Assembly (NCBI RefSeq): GCF_900143545.1
Contig: NZ_FREV01000005.1
Location: forward strand, 295,463-359,462
Length of the DNA stretch: 64,000 bases
Reading direction: 5' to 3'
From: Loktanella sp. Alg231-35
GTDB taxonomy: Bacteria; Pseudomonadota; Alphaproteobacteria; Rhodobacterales; Rhodobacteraceae
Positions 28,664-37,866 of the stretch are shown in pieces. Numbering within the stretch: the stretch's first letter is position 1; every line of letters begins with the position of its first letter. Below the pieces are notes generated by a model. It was not told the DNA's origin. It saw only the letters and a list, made by a program, of their open reading frames with translations, and searched no databases. The position numbers and the translations under genes are program-made.

Positions 28664-29892
28664 CAGGGCCGGATGATGGCCGAGGCACGCAGATCTTCCA
28701 GCAGAGCGTCTGCCAGTGCCGCAAGACGCCGACTGCGAATTTGCCCGCGAATGGCTTCCCGGTTGGTTGTGCCGGTATCAACGTTGTTGCGTGCGCAAAG
28801 CATCAAAAACACCAACGTCTGCCCGTTGTTCCGGGTAAGGTTGGTGGAGATCTCACCGGGGTCCAGCCGCGCCAGTTCCAATGCGATGTCCTGTGAAATC
28901 TCGGATGGCGCCAGCGTCTGGCGATCCAAAACCTCTTGGGGTTGATTGCGGGCGACCCCATATAGGTCGTCACAGGTGTCCACCTGATCACGCACCTCTG
29001 TGGCCAAGGTGCGGCCCTCGTCGGTTTGACCGCCGGGAATATAATAGGCAGCATAGTCGATGCTCACCGGGGCCTGCACCGGGCGGCGCGCCTCGCGTTG
29101 GCCACGTTTTTGAAAAAGCGCGATGCCGTTGGGGATCTCGATGGGTTCCGTGATCTCGCCTGTTTCAAGATCAAGCAAAAGCTGGCGCAGCTGTGGTGGA
29201 TAGTTGTCCACTGGCAACCAGTCCAGACGCCCACCATTTTCGCGTGACGGCAAGGCAGAGACCTGACGAGCGGCGTCTTCGAATTCAGCAAACGTGCGGA
29301 GCCGCGCGATCTGAGCTGCGACCTGAGCCGCGCGCGCGGCTCGATCAGGCGGAGCTGCGATGATGATTTCGTTCAACAGCACCTCAAGCTGCGTCGGGGA
29401 TGCCCCCTGACGGGCCAAGGCGCGTTCAACGTCCGTATCCGAAATTCGTACTTCACGGCCAAAACGGCCACGGATGAAATTGCGCCACAGCACGCCGATC
29501 CGCACAAAATCCTCTAGAGCGCTGATATCTACCGCATTCTGGTTCAGCATGCGGGTGAATTCAGGCAAGGTCATGTTCGCGCGGCCTGCGAAGGCCTCAA
29601 GCTCTTGTTGCAACGCAGAATCTGACAGCTCGACGCCGAACCGCGCCATTTCCTTTTCCTTCAGGCGATCATTTATCAGCGCCTCGCGCGCGGCCTCTGT
29701 CACATCGCCCGGCGTGCGGAAGACCTGCAAAAGGCGGGCGCGCTGGTTCAATTCATATTGGGTGATCACGCGGTCATCGACTGTGATTGCGGGGGCCAGT
29801 TGGCCTTGTGCGACACCCTGCGTGCCTGCCGTAGCGACAAGCGCCACAGCCACCATCAAAGCCTGACCAATCTTGAAAAATCTTGTCATCAT
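28663..29892 (-). CDS. surA: Periplasmic peptidyl-prolyl isomerase / OMP chaperone SurA
   Basis: A 409-residue exported protein with a signal peptide (cleavage probably after about residue 29, in VAQG-QLAP). The SurA N-terminal chaperone domain follows (ITVDDRVITQYELNQRARLL), then one parvulin-type domain around residues 165-275. SurA escorts unfolded porins to the Bam complex and assists LptD. The start is ATG 29,892, overlapping the lptD stop by one base; ATG 29,889 is equally possible. The open frame upstream lies over lptD and is not used. Confidence 0.9.
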   Translation of the reverse strand: MMTRFFKIGQALMVAVALVATAGTQGVAQGQLAPAITVDDRVITQYELNQRARLLQVFRTPGDVTEAAREALINDRLKEKEMARFGVELSDSALQQELEAFAGRANMTLPEFTRMLNQNAVDISALEDFVRIGVLWRNFIRGRFGREVRISDTDVERALARQGASPTQLEVLLNEIIIAAPPDRAARAAQVAAQIARLRTFAEFEDAARQVSALPSRENGGRLDWLPVDNYPPQLRQLLLDLETGEITEPIEIPNGIALFQKRGQREARRPVQAPVSIDYAAYYIPGGQTDEGRTLATEVRDQVDTCDDLYGVARNQPQEVLDRQTLAPSEISQDIALELARLDPGEISTNLTRNNGQTLVFLMLCARNNVDTGTTNREAIRGQIRSRRLAALADALLEDLRASAIIRP

Positions 29893-31994
29893 CAATTCCT
29901 GCAACCCGTACCGATGCCGCCTGCAGCCCGTCCTGTTGAAAAGCCGCTGATAGAGCCGCTTAAGCCAAAAGTTGTTGTTGGCGCAACCGTATCGGAAGAC
30001 GCGTAGCGGCGCGAGGCCGAAACGTCGATGGTCACGCATTCGTTTCGCCATTTCAGCCCGATGTCGCCGCGCACAGGTCTGTCAGCGGCCACGTCATAGC
30101 GCCCGTCAAGCGAAAGCGTCCATGCATCACTCAGTTCAAAGGCGCTGTCAAAGGACCATTCTGACACTGTATTGGGGCGGTTTTCGGCGGCATCGCGCCG
30201 TTGCCAGATATAGTTGGCCCCCAGCGAAAACCGGTCACTGCTCCATGCAAGGCGGCTGTCGGCCACCGTCAGCCCGTCGGTATCATCCCAAAGGCTGCGC
30301 GCATCAAAGAGAAACCCATCCGGCAGCGTCAACTGCCCGGCCAGAAGCCAATCAGATCGCGCATTATCCAGACCAGATGATCGGGTGAACCCGCTTGGTG
30401 CCTCCTGCCGTACCACACGCCCAAACCCCAGCGTCGATGACCCGCCCGCAGCACCGCTGCGGGTCCAGACCAATCCGGCCGCGAGCTGCGCCCCGGTTTC
30501 AAATGCATCTTCGCCTGCAAAGCGCGACAGGGCAAAAAGATTTGCCGCGTCCAACTCGGTACGGGTGCTGTCCTCATTGGGTGGCGTGCCACCAAAGGCT
30601 TCGGCCCAAGAGACACTGATCACGGGCTCAAGCAGATGCGTGGCATCCCATGGTCCTTGCATCCCCAAGGGCCAGCGCAGCACAGCACCGCCGTAGGGGA
30701 TGAACCGCAGGTCTTCTTGTTCAAAAGCACTGTCATCGCCAATCACATAGAGGTCCGCACGCGCGCCAAATTGCGCCTCAGCTAGGAAACCGGCAGGCAG
30801 GATCCAACTGTCCTGCCAAGTGCCATTGGCACCCGCCCGTGTGACGTCTCGGCCCCGATCACCATCCACATCGCTATAGCGATGGGCAGCGTCTATATCA
30901 GCGCCATAGCTGAGCGTGCCGCCGAACCCCGGACGCAAACGCTGTTCATAGCTGAGGTCAGCGATGATGGGAGGGAGCGAGGCGTTCGATTCATCATCAC
31001 GCAGGGTCTGATAGTAGGTGAACCGCGCCTGATAAAGCGATGTATCCATAACCCGTAGCAAGGTTACTGCGCTATCAAGGCGGTCTTTATCGGCATAATC
31101 ATAATCCACCAGATATGCGTCATCGCTCACCGCTTCGATATCGAAACTCAGCTGATAGTCATTGCTGAGCTCAAAATTGCCTTCGGCAAAGATGTAAGAC
31201 CGGCTGCCCGGTTGAAGCGTGTCGTTGCTGATGGCTCCGTCAATCCTAAGGTCGCCATTGGTAAAAGCTTGGCGGTAGATGATTTCAAGCGTGGTTGTTT
31301 CCGCAGACAAATAGGGGGTGAGGGTGACGTCGCGATGGTCACCCAATGTCACGAAATAAGGAACCTTGATACCAGTGCCCAGCCGGTTGGTATTGCGTTG
31401 TTCCGGGATCAGAAAACCTGTCGCACGTTCCAGCGTCGGATCGGGTAGGCGCATACGGGGAAGCCAGATCACCGGCACGCCACGCAGGCGAAAAGTTGCA
31501 TTTTCAAAGTAAAGCTGGCGTTCCTGCGTGTCGTGAACGACCCGTTCTGCCCGAATATCCCAAAGTGCGGGACCGGTGCCACAGACCCGGCAAGAGGTCG
31601 CCGCAACCTTGTAAAGCTGGGAATAGCGCCCGTCGCGCCGGTCGATCTGATTGGCGGCCAGTTGCAGCTGCTGGTCCAGCACAATGCGCGCGCCTTGCAG
31701 GATGCCGTTTTCAAGGCGCGGGTCGAGAGTGGCCGCGGTCGCAGTCAGGATCGTGCCGTCTGCGGATCGAATGAAGATCGGGCCGGTGATCTGCAGGGTG
31801 TCGCTTGGCTGATCAAAGATGATCTGGCTTGCGGTAAGACGACTGCCATCAAACAGTACTTCGACATTGCCGGATGCAACCAGTTGATCTTCACCGTTGA
31901 GTTCCACGGTGTCAGCCACAAGCGTCGCGGCCCCTTGGGCGGCAAGCATGCCCGGCAAAAGCAACAGCAGACAAAGGAACAGCGCGCGCATCAT
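29892..31994 (-). CDS. lptD: LPS-assembly outer-membrane protein LptD
   Basis: A 700-residue outer-membrane protein that with LptE inserts lipopolysaccharide into the outer leaflet. A signal peptide (MMRALFLCLLLLLPGMLAAQ) is followed by the OstA/LptA-like beta-jellyroll (residues ~25-110, with NGEDQLVASGNVEVLF) and a large C-terminal beta-barrel. Its start overlaps lptG by 4 bases and its end overlaps surA by one. LPS export and outer-membrane folding genes are thus in one transcript. Confidence 0.95.
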   Translation of the reverse strand: MMRALFLCLLLLLPGMLAAQGAATLVADTVELNGEDQLVASGNVEVLFDGSRLTASQIIFDQPSDTLQITGPIFIRSADGTILTATAATLDPRLENGILQGARIVLDQQLQLAANQIDRRDGRYSQLYKVAATSCRVCGTGPALWDIRAERVVHDTQERQLYFENATFRLRGVPVIWLPRMRLPDPTLERATGFLIPEQRNTNRLGTGIKVPYFVTLGDHRDVTLTPYLSAETTTLEIIYRQAFTNGDLRIDGAISNDTLQPGSRSYIFAEGNFELSNDYQLSFDIEAVSDDAYLVDYDYADKDRLDSAVTLLRVMDTSLYQARFTYYQTLRDDESNASLPPIIADLSYEQRLRPGFGGTLSYGADIDAAHRYSDVDGDRGRDVTRAGANGTWQDSWILPAGFLAEAQFGARADLYVIGDDSAFEQEDLRFIPYGGAVLRWPLGMQGPWDATHLLEPVISVSWAEAFGGTPPNEDSTRTELDAANLFALSRFAGEDAFETGAQLAAGLVWTRSGAAGGSSTLGFGRVVRQEAPSGFTRSSGLDNARSDWLLAGQLTLPDGFLFDARSLWDDTDGLTVADSRLAWSSDRFSLGANYIWQRRDAAENRPNTVSEWSFDSAFELSDAWTLSLDGRYDVAADRPVRGDIGLKWRNECVTIDVSASRRYASSDTVAPTTTFGLSGSISGFSTGRAAGGIGTGCRN

Positions 31995-33085
31995 CCGTCC
32001 TCGTTATGCAGCAGGATGCCCAGCGACAGGCTGATCGCGGCAAGAGGCGGTGCCCATGCGGCCAGTAGTGCAGGCAATTGCCCGTTTTCGCCCAGAACCA
32101 AGGCAAAGTTGCGGATGAAATAGATCACAAAGGCCAGCAGAACCGCGCTTGTCACCATCAGCCCCGTGCGCCCACCACGCTGGTGGCGCAGTGTAAAACT
32201 GGCCGCAATCAGGACCATTGCCATCAGAAAGAACGGCACCGCCAGTTCACCGTGGAACCAGACCAGATGGCGCTGCGCCGAAAATCCTGCATCGCGCAGC
32301 CGCTCGATAAAGGCGGGGAGTTCCCAAATCGGGATCGAGGACGGGGTGCCGAAACTGTCGCGGATTTGATCCGGGGTAAGAGTGGAGGGCACGGATAACT
32401 CTGCTTGGGTGACCGCCGACGCCTCGGGCGTGGTTTCATCGCCCAGTGCCCATGATTTGGCATCGCGCAAAAGCCAAGCACCGGTTGTCAGTTCCGCAGA
32501 TGCTGCATTAATGCGCTGTGCAGGGTTTCCGTCAGGCCCGAACGTCAGAAAGGTCACGTCTGCCAGCAATGTGCCATCCAAATTGGCGCCCTGCGCCCGG
32601 ATCACTGTTTGCCCGGCGTCGCTACCTTGCCGTAACCAAAGACCCGTCGACCCAATGGACAGGACAGAGGCATTGCCGCGCAGTGCGTCACTGCGGGCCT
32701 CGAATTGCTTGGACGTGCTGGCCACAATTGGGTTCAAAATGGCCACGGCGACAAGGCCAATTATCAAGGCCACCACGAGCGGAGCCATGAGCGAGCGCAT
32801 CGCGGACCGCCCGGCGGCGCGGGTCACAACCATCTCGGATGATCGCGCAAGGCTGAGGAACAGGGCAATCGCTGCAAGGATCATGATCAGTGGCATGATC
32901 TGATAAATCCCTTTGGGAATATTCAGCAAGCTGAGCGCAAGGATATTGAGAAAACTTGCCTCGGCACTGGCATAGCGCCGCAATTGCTCGATCAGATCAA
33001 TGAAAAGCATGATCAGGAAAAAGATCGTCGCCACCCCGAGAAAGGTCACAAGGAAACGGCGGGCAAAGTAACGGTGCAGGATCAT
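31991..33085 (-). CDS. lptG: LPS export ABC transporter permease LptG
   Basis: A 364-residue YjgP/YjgQ-family permease. It has six transmembrane helices in two groups of three, flanking a periplasmic beta-jellyroll (about residues 125-255). With LptF and the ATPase LptB it extracts LPS from the inner membrane. The ATG at 33,085 overlaps the lptF stop by 4 bases (ATGA), and the end overlaps lptD by 4 bases; the longer upstream frame lies inside lptF and is ignored. Confidence 0.95.
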   Translation of the reverse strand: MILHRYFARRFLVTFLGVATIFFLIMLFIDLIEQLRRYASAEASFLNILALSLLNIPKGIYQIMPLIMILAAIALFLSLARSSEMVVTRAAGRSAMRSLMAPLVVALIIGLVAVAILNPIVASTSKQFEARSDALRGNASVLSIGSTGLWLRQGSDAGQTVIRAQGANLDGTLLADVTFLTFGPDGNPAQRINAASAELTTGAWLLRDAKSWALGDETTPEASAVTQAELSVPSTLTPDQIRDSFGTPSSIPIWELPAFIERLRDAGFSAQRHLVWFHGELAVPFFLMAMVLIAASFTLRHQRGGRTGLMVTSAVLLAFVIYFIRNFALVLGENGQLPALLAAWAPPLAAISLSLGILLHNEDG

Positions 33086-34212
33086 GACAAGGCCGCCCCG
33101 CTGATCTGGCGTTTGAACAGGGTGGGGCGGCCTGCCCAAAACAACAGGAACCAGATAATAAGAAAGCCCACAAAACTGGGCAGATAGGTGGCAAACCAAA
33201 GGGCCTCATTGTTGCGGGCGATCCGCAGGCCGGTTGTCTCAAAAGCTTTGACGACGATGATCAGGGCAATGGCGGCCATGATCTGTTTCCAGACGCCAAA
33301 GCGGCTGTAGCCACCGACCATCAGGGCGGAAAAACCTAGCAATGCCGCAACCATGCCAAGGATCGATTGGCTGAACCGGTCATGCGCTTTGGCCAAAAGC
33401 TGCGCTTTGGAACGGCGCGTTTCCGCGATCAACTCTGGCGTCGGGTTCAGCATTTCCCATGTAAATACATGCGAGTCGCGCCTGCGGGTTGTGCTGCGTT
33501 CGCCAATCAGGTTGCTGATGTTGTAGGCGAAATCGGCAAAGGTAGTCGTGAACAGCTTTTGATCTTCATTGCGCAGGGTCTGCACCATGCCATCAATCAT
33601 CACCAATTGCGTGGTGTCGTTTTCGCGGATCAAAAAGGCTTTGGCAGCGGTATAAGTGACTTCGTCGCGCAGGTTTCGGCTGTCGGCCAGAAAGATATCA
33701 AGCAGCTCGCCCGCGGGGGTGATTTCGCGGATATAGAAGGTGACGCCGTTGACCGGCTCAATGAATTGCCCTTCGGTCAATAAGCGGGCTGTGATGTTCT
33801 GGGCGATGTCCGCTTCGCGGGCGTCCAGACGAGCACTGCTGAGCGGCACAAGGATATGCATCAGGATCGACATGATCGCCGCCACGATCAGCCCAAAATA
33901 GGCCACAGGGCGGGCCAGCCGAAACGGGGAAAATCCAGTGGCCTGTACCACGGTCAGCTCTGATTCCGTGGACATGCGGTTGGTGACATAGACGGCCGCG
34001 GCAAAGGCTGCGAGCGGCAGGGCAAGGCGGATCACAGACGGCAACGAAAGCGCAGTAAACTCTAGGAAAACACCCGCTGATTGGCCGTCCGCAATCAGTT
34101 GATCAAACAGCACAACGGCCCGGTTGATCCAATAGATCAGCACCAGCACAAGGCTGAAAAAGCCAAAGAGCACCATCAATTGCGACAGCAGATATCTGTC
34201 AAATCGTGCCAA
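33082..34212 (-). CDS. lptF: LPS export ABC transporter permease LptF
   Basis: A 376-residue YjgP/YjgQ-family permease, partner of LptG. N-terminal MARFDRYLLSQLMVLFGFF begins the first membrane helix, and a periplasmic domain separates two groups of three helices. It is the first gene of the lptF-lptG-lptD-surA-pdxA-rsmA operon. It is divergent from pepA with a 141-base gap that should contain both promoters, again a standard arrangement. Confidence 0.95.
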   Translation of the reverse strand: MARFDRYLLSQLMVLFGFFSLVLVLIYWINRAVVLFDQLIADGQSAGVFLEFTALSLPSVIRLALPLAAFAAAVYVTNRMSTESELTVVQATGFSPFRLARPVAYFGLIVAAIMSILMHILVPLSSARLDAREADIAQNITARLLTEGQFIEPVNGVTFYIREITPAGELLDIFLADSRNLRDEVTYTAAKAFLIRENDTTQLVMIDGMVQTLRNEDQKLFTTTFADFAYNISNLIGERSTTRRRDSHVFTWEMLNPTPELIAETRRSKAQLLAKAHDRFSQSILGMVAALLGFSALMVGGYSRFGVWKQIMAAIALIIVVKAFETTGLRIARNNEALWFATYLPSFVGFLIIWFLLFWAGRPTLFKRQISGAALS

Positions 34213-34353
34213 TACGCTTTCCTTCGGTGATGGCTGCCTGCCTGTCTTGGGGCAAACTAGCGCATGCGCGGCGTGGATTGAACCGCTATCTGGTCATTGT
34301 CGTGGCGGCAGGCTAGGACTGGCGCAACGCTTTTATTTACTAAAGGAATGCTG

Positions 34354-35820
34354 ATGACGACGCCTGCTGAAATCCAGTTCAAATCCGTTGATCTTGATGC
34401 TGTCGCTGATGCGCCGGGCAAGGTTGTTGTTTTTATCGGCGATGACGGCAAGCTGGACGCAGGCGCGCGCAAGGTGAACACGCTGACACGCAAGGCGTTG
34501 GCGCGGTTTGTGGAAAGTGCAGCGTTTGAAAAGATGGCCGCAGGTGATCTGGCATCGCTGGGTTATCCCGCGGGATTGGTGGCAGAGGCCGTCTGTGTGG
34601 TCAAACTGGGCCGTCGCCCCAGCAACCAAGAGGCCCGCAAGGCGGGCGCGCAACTGGCCAAGGCACAGGGCGGTAAGGATTTATTGATCCTTGGCGGTAC
34701 CATCGCGCGTGCGGATGAGATTGCCCTGGGCCTTGCCCTGCGCGGCTACACATTCGATGCCCATAAAACGGCAGATGCCAAACCAGCAGGCAAGATCGCC
34801 TTTATGGTCTCAAAACCCGAAGAGGTTGCCAAATCGGCCGCCCCGATGGCCGCCATTGCCGAAGGTGTGTTCTTTACCCGTGATCTGACCAATGAACCGG
34901 CCAATGTGCTGACCACGGATGACTTTGCCGCACGGCTGGCCGCGATGCAGGACCTTGGCCTTGATGTTGAAATCCTTGAAGAGGATGAACTGGCCAAACT
35001 GGGCATGCGGACCTTGCTTAGCGTCGGGCAGGGATCAGCCAGCCCATCCAAAGTTGTTGTCATGACATGGAATGGCGGCGGTGACGAAGCCCCCTTTGCA
35101 CTGGTCGGCAAGGGGGTTGTTTTTGACACTGGCGGTATCAGCCTCAAACCTGCTGGTGGCATGGAAGATATGACCATGGATATGGGCGGTGCAGGCGTTG
35201 TGTCCGGGGTGATGCGTACGCTGGCGCTGCGCAAGGCCAAGGCCAATGTGGTGGGCCTTGTTGGTCTGGTGGAAAACATGCCGTCTGGCACGGCGACGCG
35301 TCCCGGCGACGTGATCAAATCGATGAAAGGTGACACGGTCGAGATCATCAACACTGACGCCGAAGGGCGTTTGGTACTGGCTGATGTGCTTTGGTATGCG
35401 CAAGAGCGGTTCAAGCCCGTCGGCATGATCAATCTGGCCACCCTGACTGGCGCCGTACTGGTGGCCTTGGGGCATGAGAACGCCGGCGTGTTCTCAAACT
35501 CCGATGATCTGAGCGATGCGTTTATCAAGGCCGCCAGTGCCGAAGGCGAGGGCGCATGGCGGATGCCGATGGGCCCGGCCTATGATGATCTGCTCAAATC
35601 GCGGATCGCTGACATGAAAAACGTCGGCGGGCGCATGGCGGGGTCGATTACGGCGGCGCAGTTCCTCAAACGGTTTGTAAAGGACGATGTGCCGTGGGCG
35701 CATCTGGATATCGCAGGCACGGCCAGCGTGAAGAAAGAAACAGCGCTTGCGCCAGCAGGCGCAACCGGCTGGGGCGTGATGGCGCTTAACCGATTGATTG
35801 CCGATCAATACGAGAGCTGA
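34354..35820 (+). CDS. pepA: Leucyl aminopeptidase (M17, cytosolic)
   Basis: A 488-residue di-zinc aminopeptidase. The M17 signature NTDAEGRLVLADVL is present, and metal ligands occur in GKGVVFDTGGISLKP and MDMGGAGVV. The N-terminal macro-like domain precedes the catalytic half. An AAAGGA ribosome-binding site favours ATG 34,354; an ATG two codons earlier (34,348) is possible. holC follows after 2 bases, the same pepA-holC pairing as in E. coli. Confidence 0.96.
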   Translation: MTTPAEIQFKSVDLDAVADAPGKVVVFIGDDGKLDAGARKVNTLTRKALARFVESAAFEKMAAGDLASLGYPAGLVAEAVCVVKLGRRPSNQEARKAGAQLAKAQGGKDLLILGGTIARADEIALGLALRGYTFDAHKTADAKPAGKIAFMVSKPEEVAKSAAPMAAIAEGVFFTRDLTNEPANVLTTDDFAARLAAMQDLGLDVEILEEDELAKLGMRTLLSVGQGSASPSKVVVMTWNGGGDEAPFALVGKGVVFDTGGISLKPAGGMEDMTMDMGGAGVVSGVMRTLALRKAKANVVGLVGLVENMPSGTATRPGDVIKSMKGDTVEIINTDAEGRLVLADVLWYAQERFKPVGMINLATLTGAVLVALGHENAGVFSNSDDLSDAFIKAASAEGEGAWRMPMGPAYDDLLKSRIADMKNVGGRMAGSITAAQFLKRFVKDDVPWAHLDIAGTASVKKETALAPAGATGWGVMALNRLIADQYES

Positions 35821-35822
35821 GC

Positions 35823-36275
35823 ATGGGGGCTGCGTTTTTCTATCACCTGACCGAAAGCCCGCTTGAGGCGACCCTGCCGATGTTGATCGGTAAGGCGCAA
35901 GGGGCCGGGTGGCGGGTGCTGGTGCGCGGAACAGACGCGGCTTTGCTGAAACGGCTTGATGATGTGCTGTGGCAGGGCCCCGACGATGGGTTCGTGCCGC
36001 ACGGGCTGGCTGGCGGGGCGCATGACGCGGATCAACCCGTACTGCTGGGCAACGTGCCAAGCGACGGGTTCGCCTGCGTGATAAGCGTGGCCGGGGCCGA
36101 TGTGACGGCAGATGAGGTGACCGCGACAGAGCGGACCTGTATCCTGTTTGATGGACATGACGGGGCAGCGCTGGATCATGCTCGAGGGCAATGGAAAACG
36201 CTGACCGACGCGGGCTGTGCCGCGCAATACTGGGCGCAAGAGGACGGGCGCTGGGTGAAGAAGGCAGAGAAGTAG
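35823..36275 (+). CDS. holC: DNA polymerase III subunit chi
   Basis: A 150-residue chi subunit, which links the polymerase III clamp loader to SSB. The start FYHLTESPLEATLPMLIGKA and the core WRVLVRGTDAALLKRLDDVLW then FVPHG are the HolC pattern. It starts 2 bases after pepA and is surely cotranscribed. Length is typical. Confidence 0.93.
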   Translation: MGAAFFYHLTESPLEATLPMLIGKAQGAGWRVLVRGTDAALLKRLDDVLWQGPDDGFVPHGLAGGAHDADQPVLLGNVPSDGFACVISVAGADVTADEVTATERTCILFDGHDGAALDHARGQWKTLTDAGCAAQYWAQEDGRWVKKAEK

Positions 36276-36280
36276 GCAGA

Positions 36281-36823
36281 TCAGGTCACAAAGGCTGGTA
36301 ATTCTCTGATGACATCGGAATCGCGACGTGCACGGGCCAACGTCCATGCGCCCTCTAACGACAAGAACAGACGCTGCGCGTTGAACATCGCGTCTTTTTC
36401 GTTTTGCCCAAGTTGGGTGGCGTAGGCGGCCAGTCGATCCATCCATTGGGTAAATGTCTTGTCGAGTGCAGATTTGAAAATGGCATTGTCTGGCCCGCCG
36501 TGCAATGTGGCCGAGACAGGGCAACCGATATCGCCTTTATGGATGTCGAAGTATTTGGCTAGCTTGTAACAAAAGGTTGTCACGCCGTCGCTGTAGTCTT
36601 TTGCGTTCGCAAATGAGGCATCGATGATACGCAACACCTCGGCTGTCGCAATCTCGGCGGCGGCGAGGGCGAGGTCAGATTTTCCATTGGGGAAGTAGTG
36701 GTAAAGCGAACCCTTTGGCACGCCTACCTTTGCAAGAATTTCCGAAATTCCTGTCCCGTTGTAACCCTTTTTCTGAAAAAGGTAGCCTGCCTCGATAGCC
36801 AATTTGGTGCGCATGTCCGTCAT
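36281..36823 (-). CDS. TetR/AcrR-family repressor
   Basis: A 180-residue regulator with an N-terminal TetR helix-turn-helix (GISEILAKVGVPKGSLYHYF, residues ~25-44) and a C-terminal ligand domain similar to the YxaF/LmrA group. It converges on holC with a 5-base gap. Divergent from an alpha/beta hydrolase, with two perfect 16-bp inverted repeats in the 80-base gap, so it most likely represses both its own gene and the hydrolase. The ligand is unknown. Confidence 0.9.
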   Translation of the reverse strand: MTDMRTKLAIEAGYLFQKKGYNGTGISEILAKVGVPKGSLYHYFPNGKSDLALAAAEIATAEVLRIIDASFANAKDYSDGVTTFCYKLAKYFDIHKGDIGCPVSATLHGGPDNAIFKSALDKTFTQWMDRLAAYATQLGQNEKDAMFNAQRLFLSLEGAWTLARARRDSDVIRELPAFVT

Positions 36824-36843
36824 GAAAATAGATATTGCAGAAA

Positions 36844-36859
36844 TAGACCAGTTGGTCTA
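36844..36859. promoter_or_regulatory. TetR-type operator O1
   Basis: A perfect 16-bp inverted repeat, TAGACCA-GT-TGGTCTA, in the intergenic region between the TetR gene and the alpha/beta hydrolase. Its arms share TAGACC with the second operator 26 bp away. Confidence 0.8.
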
Positions 36860-36869
36860 GCACTGCCAG

Positions 36870-36885
36870 TAGACCGACCGGTCTA
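36870..36885. promoter_or_regulatory. TetR-type operator O2
   Basis: A perfect 16-bp inverted repeat, TAGACCG-AC-CGGTCTA, 18 bp before the hydrolase ATG. It resembles the known TAGACCnnnnGGTCTA operators of LmrA/YxaF-type TetR repressors. Confidence 0.8.
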
Positions 36886-36903
36886 TTATATTGGGAGAGC
36901 ACC

Positions 36904-37758
36904 ATGAATATGCATGCGCAAGCCGAATTTCGTGATCAGCGGTTCTATTCCGGGGGGCGGCGTCTGCGCGCGAGGCTGTATCTAACCAAGCTGCCTGCCA
37001 AGGCAGTCGTTTTGTTAAACGGGGCAACCGGTGTACCTCAGGGCTACTACACCGCTTTCGCTCAATGGTTGGCAGACACACAGGACATCATCTGCATGAC
37101 CTATGACTACCGTGATTTCGGTGCCTCGACAAAGACGGTGAAATCGTCCGATGCGACTATGGCGGATTGGGGTGTACACGATCAGCAAGCGGCGCGGGAT
37201 CACCTGTCACAGATGTTCCCCGATCTACCACTTTGGGTCATTGGGCATTCGTTGGGCGGGCTGATGCTGGCCTTTCAACGCGACCTTGACCAGATTGATC
37301 GCGTGATCACCGTGGCTTCTGGCCCAGTGAACCTGTCGGACCATCCGTTTCCCTACCGGCTGACTGCCGCTGCCTATTGGTTTGCTGTCGGGCCACTGGC
37401 CACATGGCTGGCAGGCTATATGCCCGGCAAGCGTCTGCGCCTTGGTGAAGATATCCCCGCTGGCGTCTACTGGCAGTGGCGGCGCTGGTGCAGCAATCGC
37501 GGGGCGTTTATGGCCGACATGGGTGATCCGCTACCGGTCCCTGATTTTGGTGGGCTGAAAGCACCCTTGAAGCTGGTCGCCATTGCCGATGATACGCTGG
37601 TGCCGCCGCATTGCGTCTGGCGGGTGATGGAGTTTCACCGCCGTGCATCCAAATCACAGCTGACAATTGTTCCGGCAGACTTTGGGCTGGACCATATTGG
37701 GCACATCGCACCATTTGCGGCTCGCAACCGAGCGATTTGGCCTGCGCTGATAGCCTGA
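36904..37758 (+). CDS. Alpha/beta hydrolase
   Basis: A 284-residue alpha/beta-fold hydrolase. The nucleophile elbow is GHSLGG, an Asp-containing strand follows (KLVAIADDTLVPP), and a late histidine is in LDHIGHIAPF. The lack of a signal peptide points to the cytoplasm. It is controlled by the divergent TetR gene through two operators, so it probably processes an ester-like or toxic compound that acts as inducer. The substrate is not predictable. Confidence 0.88.
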   Translation: MNMHAQAEFRDQRFYSGGRRLRARLYLTKLPAKAVVLLNGATGVPQGYYTAFAQWLADTQDIICMTYDYRDFGASTKTVKSSDATMADWGVHDQQAARDHLSQMFPDLPLWVIGHSLGGLMLAFQRDLDQIDRVITVASGPVNLSDHPFPYRLTAAAYWFAVGPLATWLAGYMPGKRLRLGEDIPAGVYWQWRRWCSNRGAFMADMGDPLPVPDFGGLKAPLKLVAIADDTLVPPHCVWRVMEFHRRASKSQLTIVPADFGLDHIGHIAPFAARNRAIWPALIA

Positions 37759-37866
37759 TTACTCGACCGGTAAGAAAAACTGGAAGGTTGGATCGAAATC
37801 CTCGGGCAAGTCGGCAGGGGGGCTGCAAGCTGCCAGAAGCACAAGTAAGGCGAATGCTCTGATCAT
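37759..37866 (-). CDS. Very short lipoprotein (35 aa)
   Basis: A 35-residue protein beginning MIRAFALLVLLAACSPPADL. The hydrophobic stretch ends in a lipobox-like LLAAC, so the mature lipoprotein would be only 22 residues, Pro/Asp/Phe-rich. Its ATG overlaps the stop of the aspartic-protease gene by 4 bases (ATGA), which strongly supports translation. It begins directly where the convergent hydrolase gene ends. Tiny lipoproteins of this kind accompany this protease in related bacteria only as far as I can recall; the function is unknown. Confidence 0.7.
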   Translation of the reverse strand: MIRAFALLVLLAACSPPADLPEDFDPTFQFFLPVE

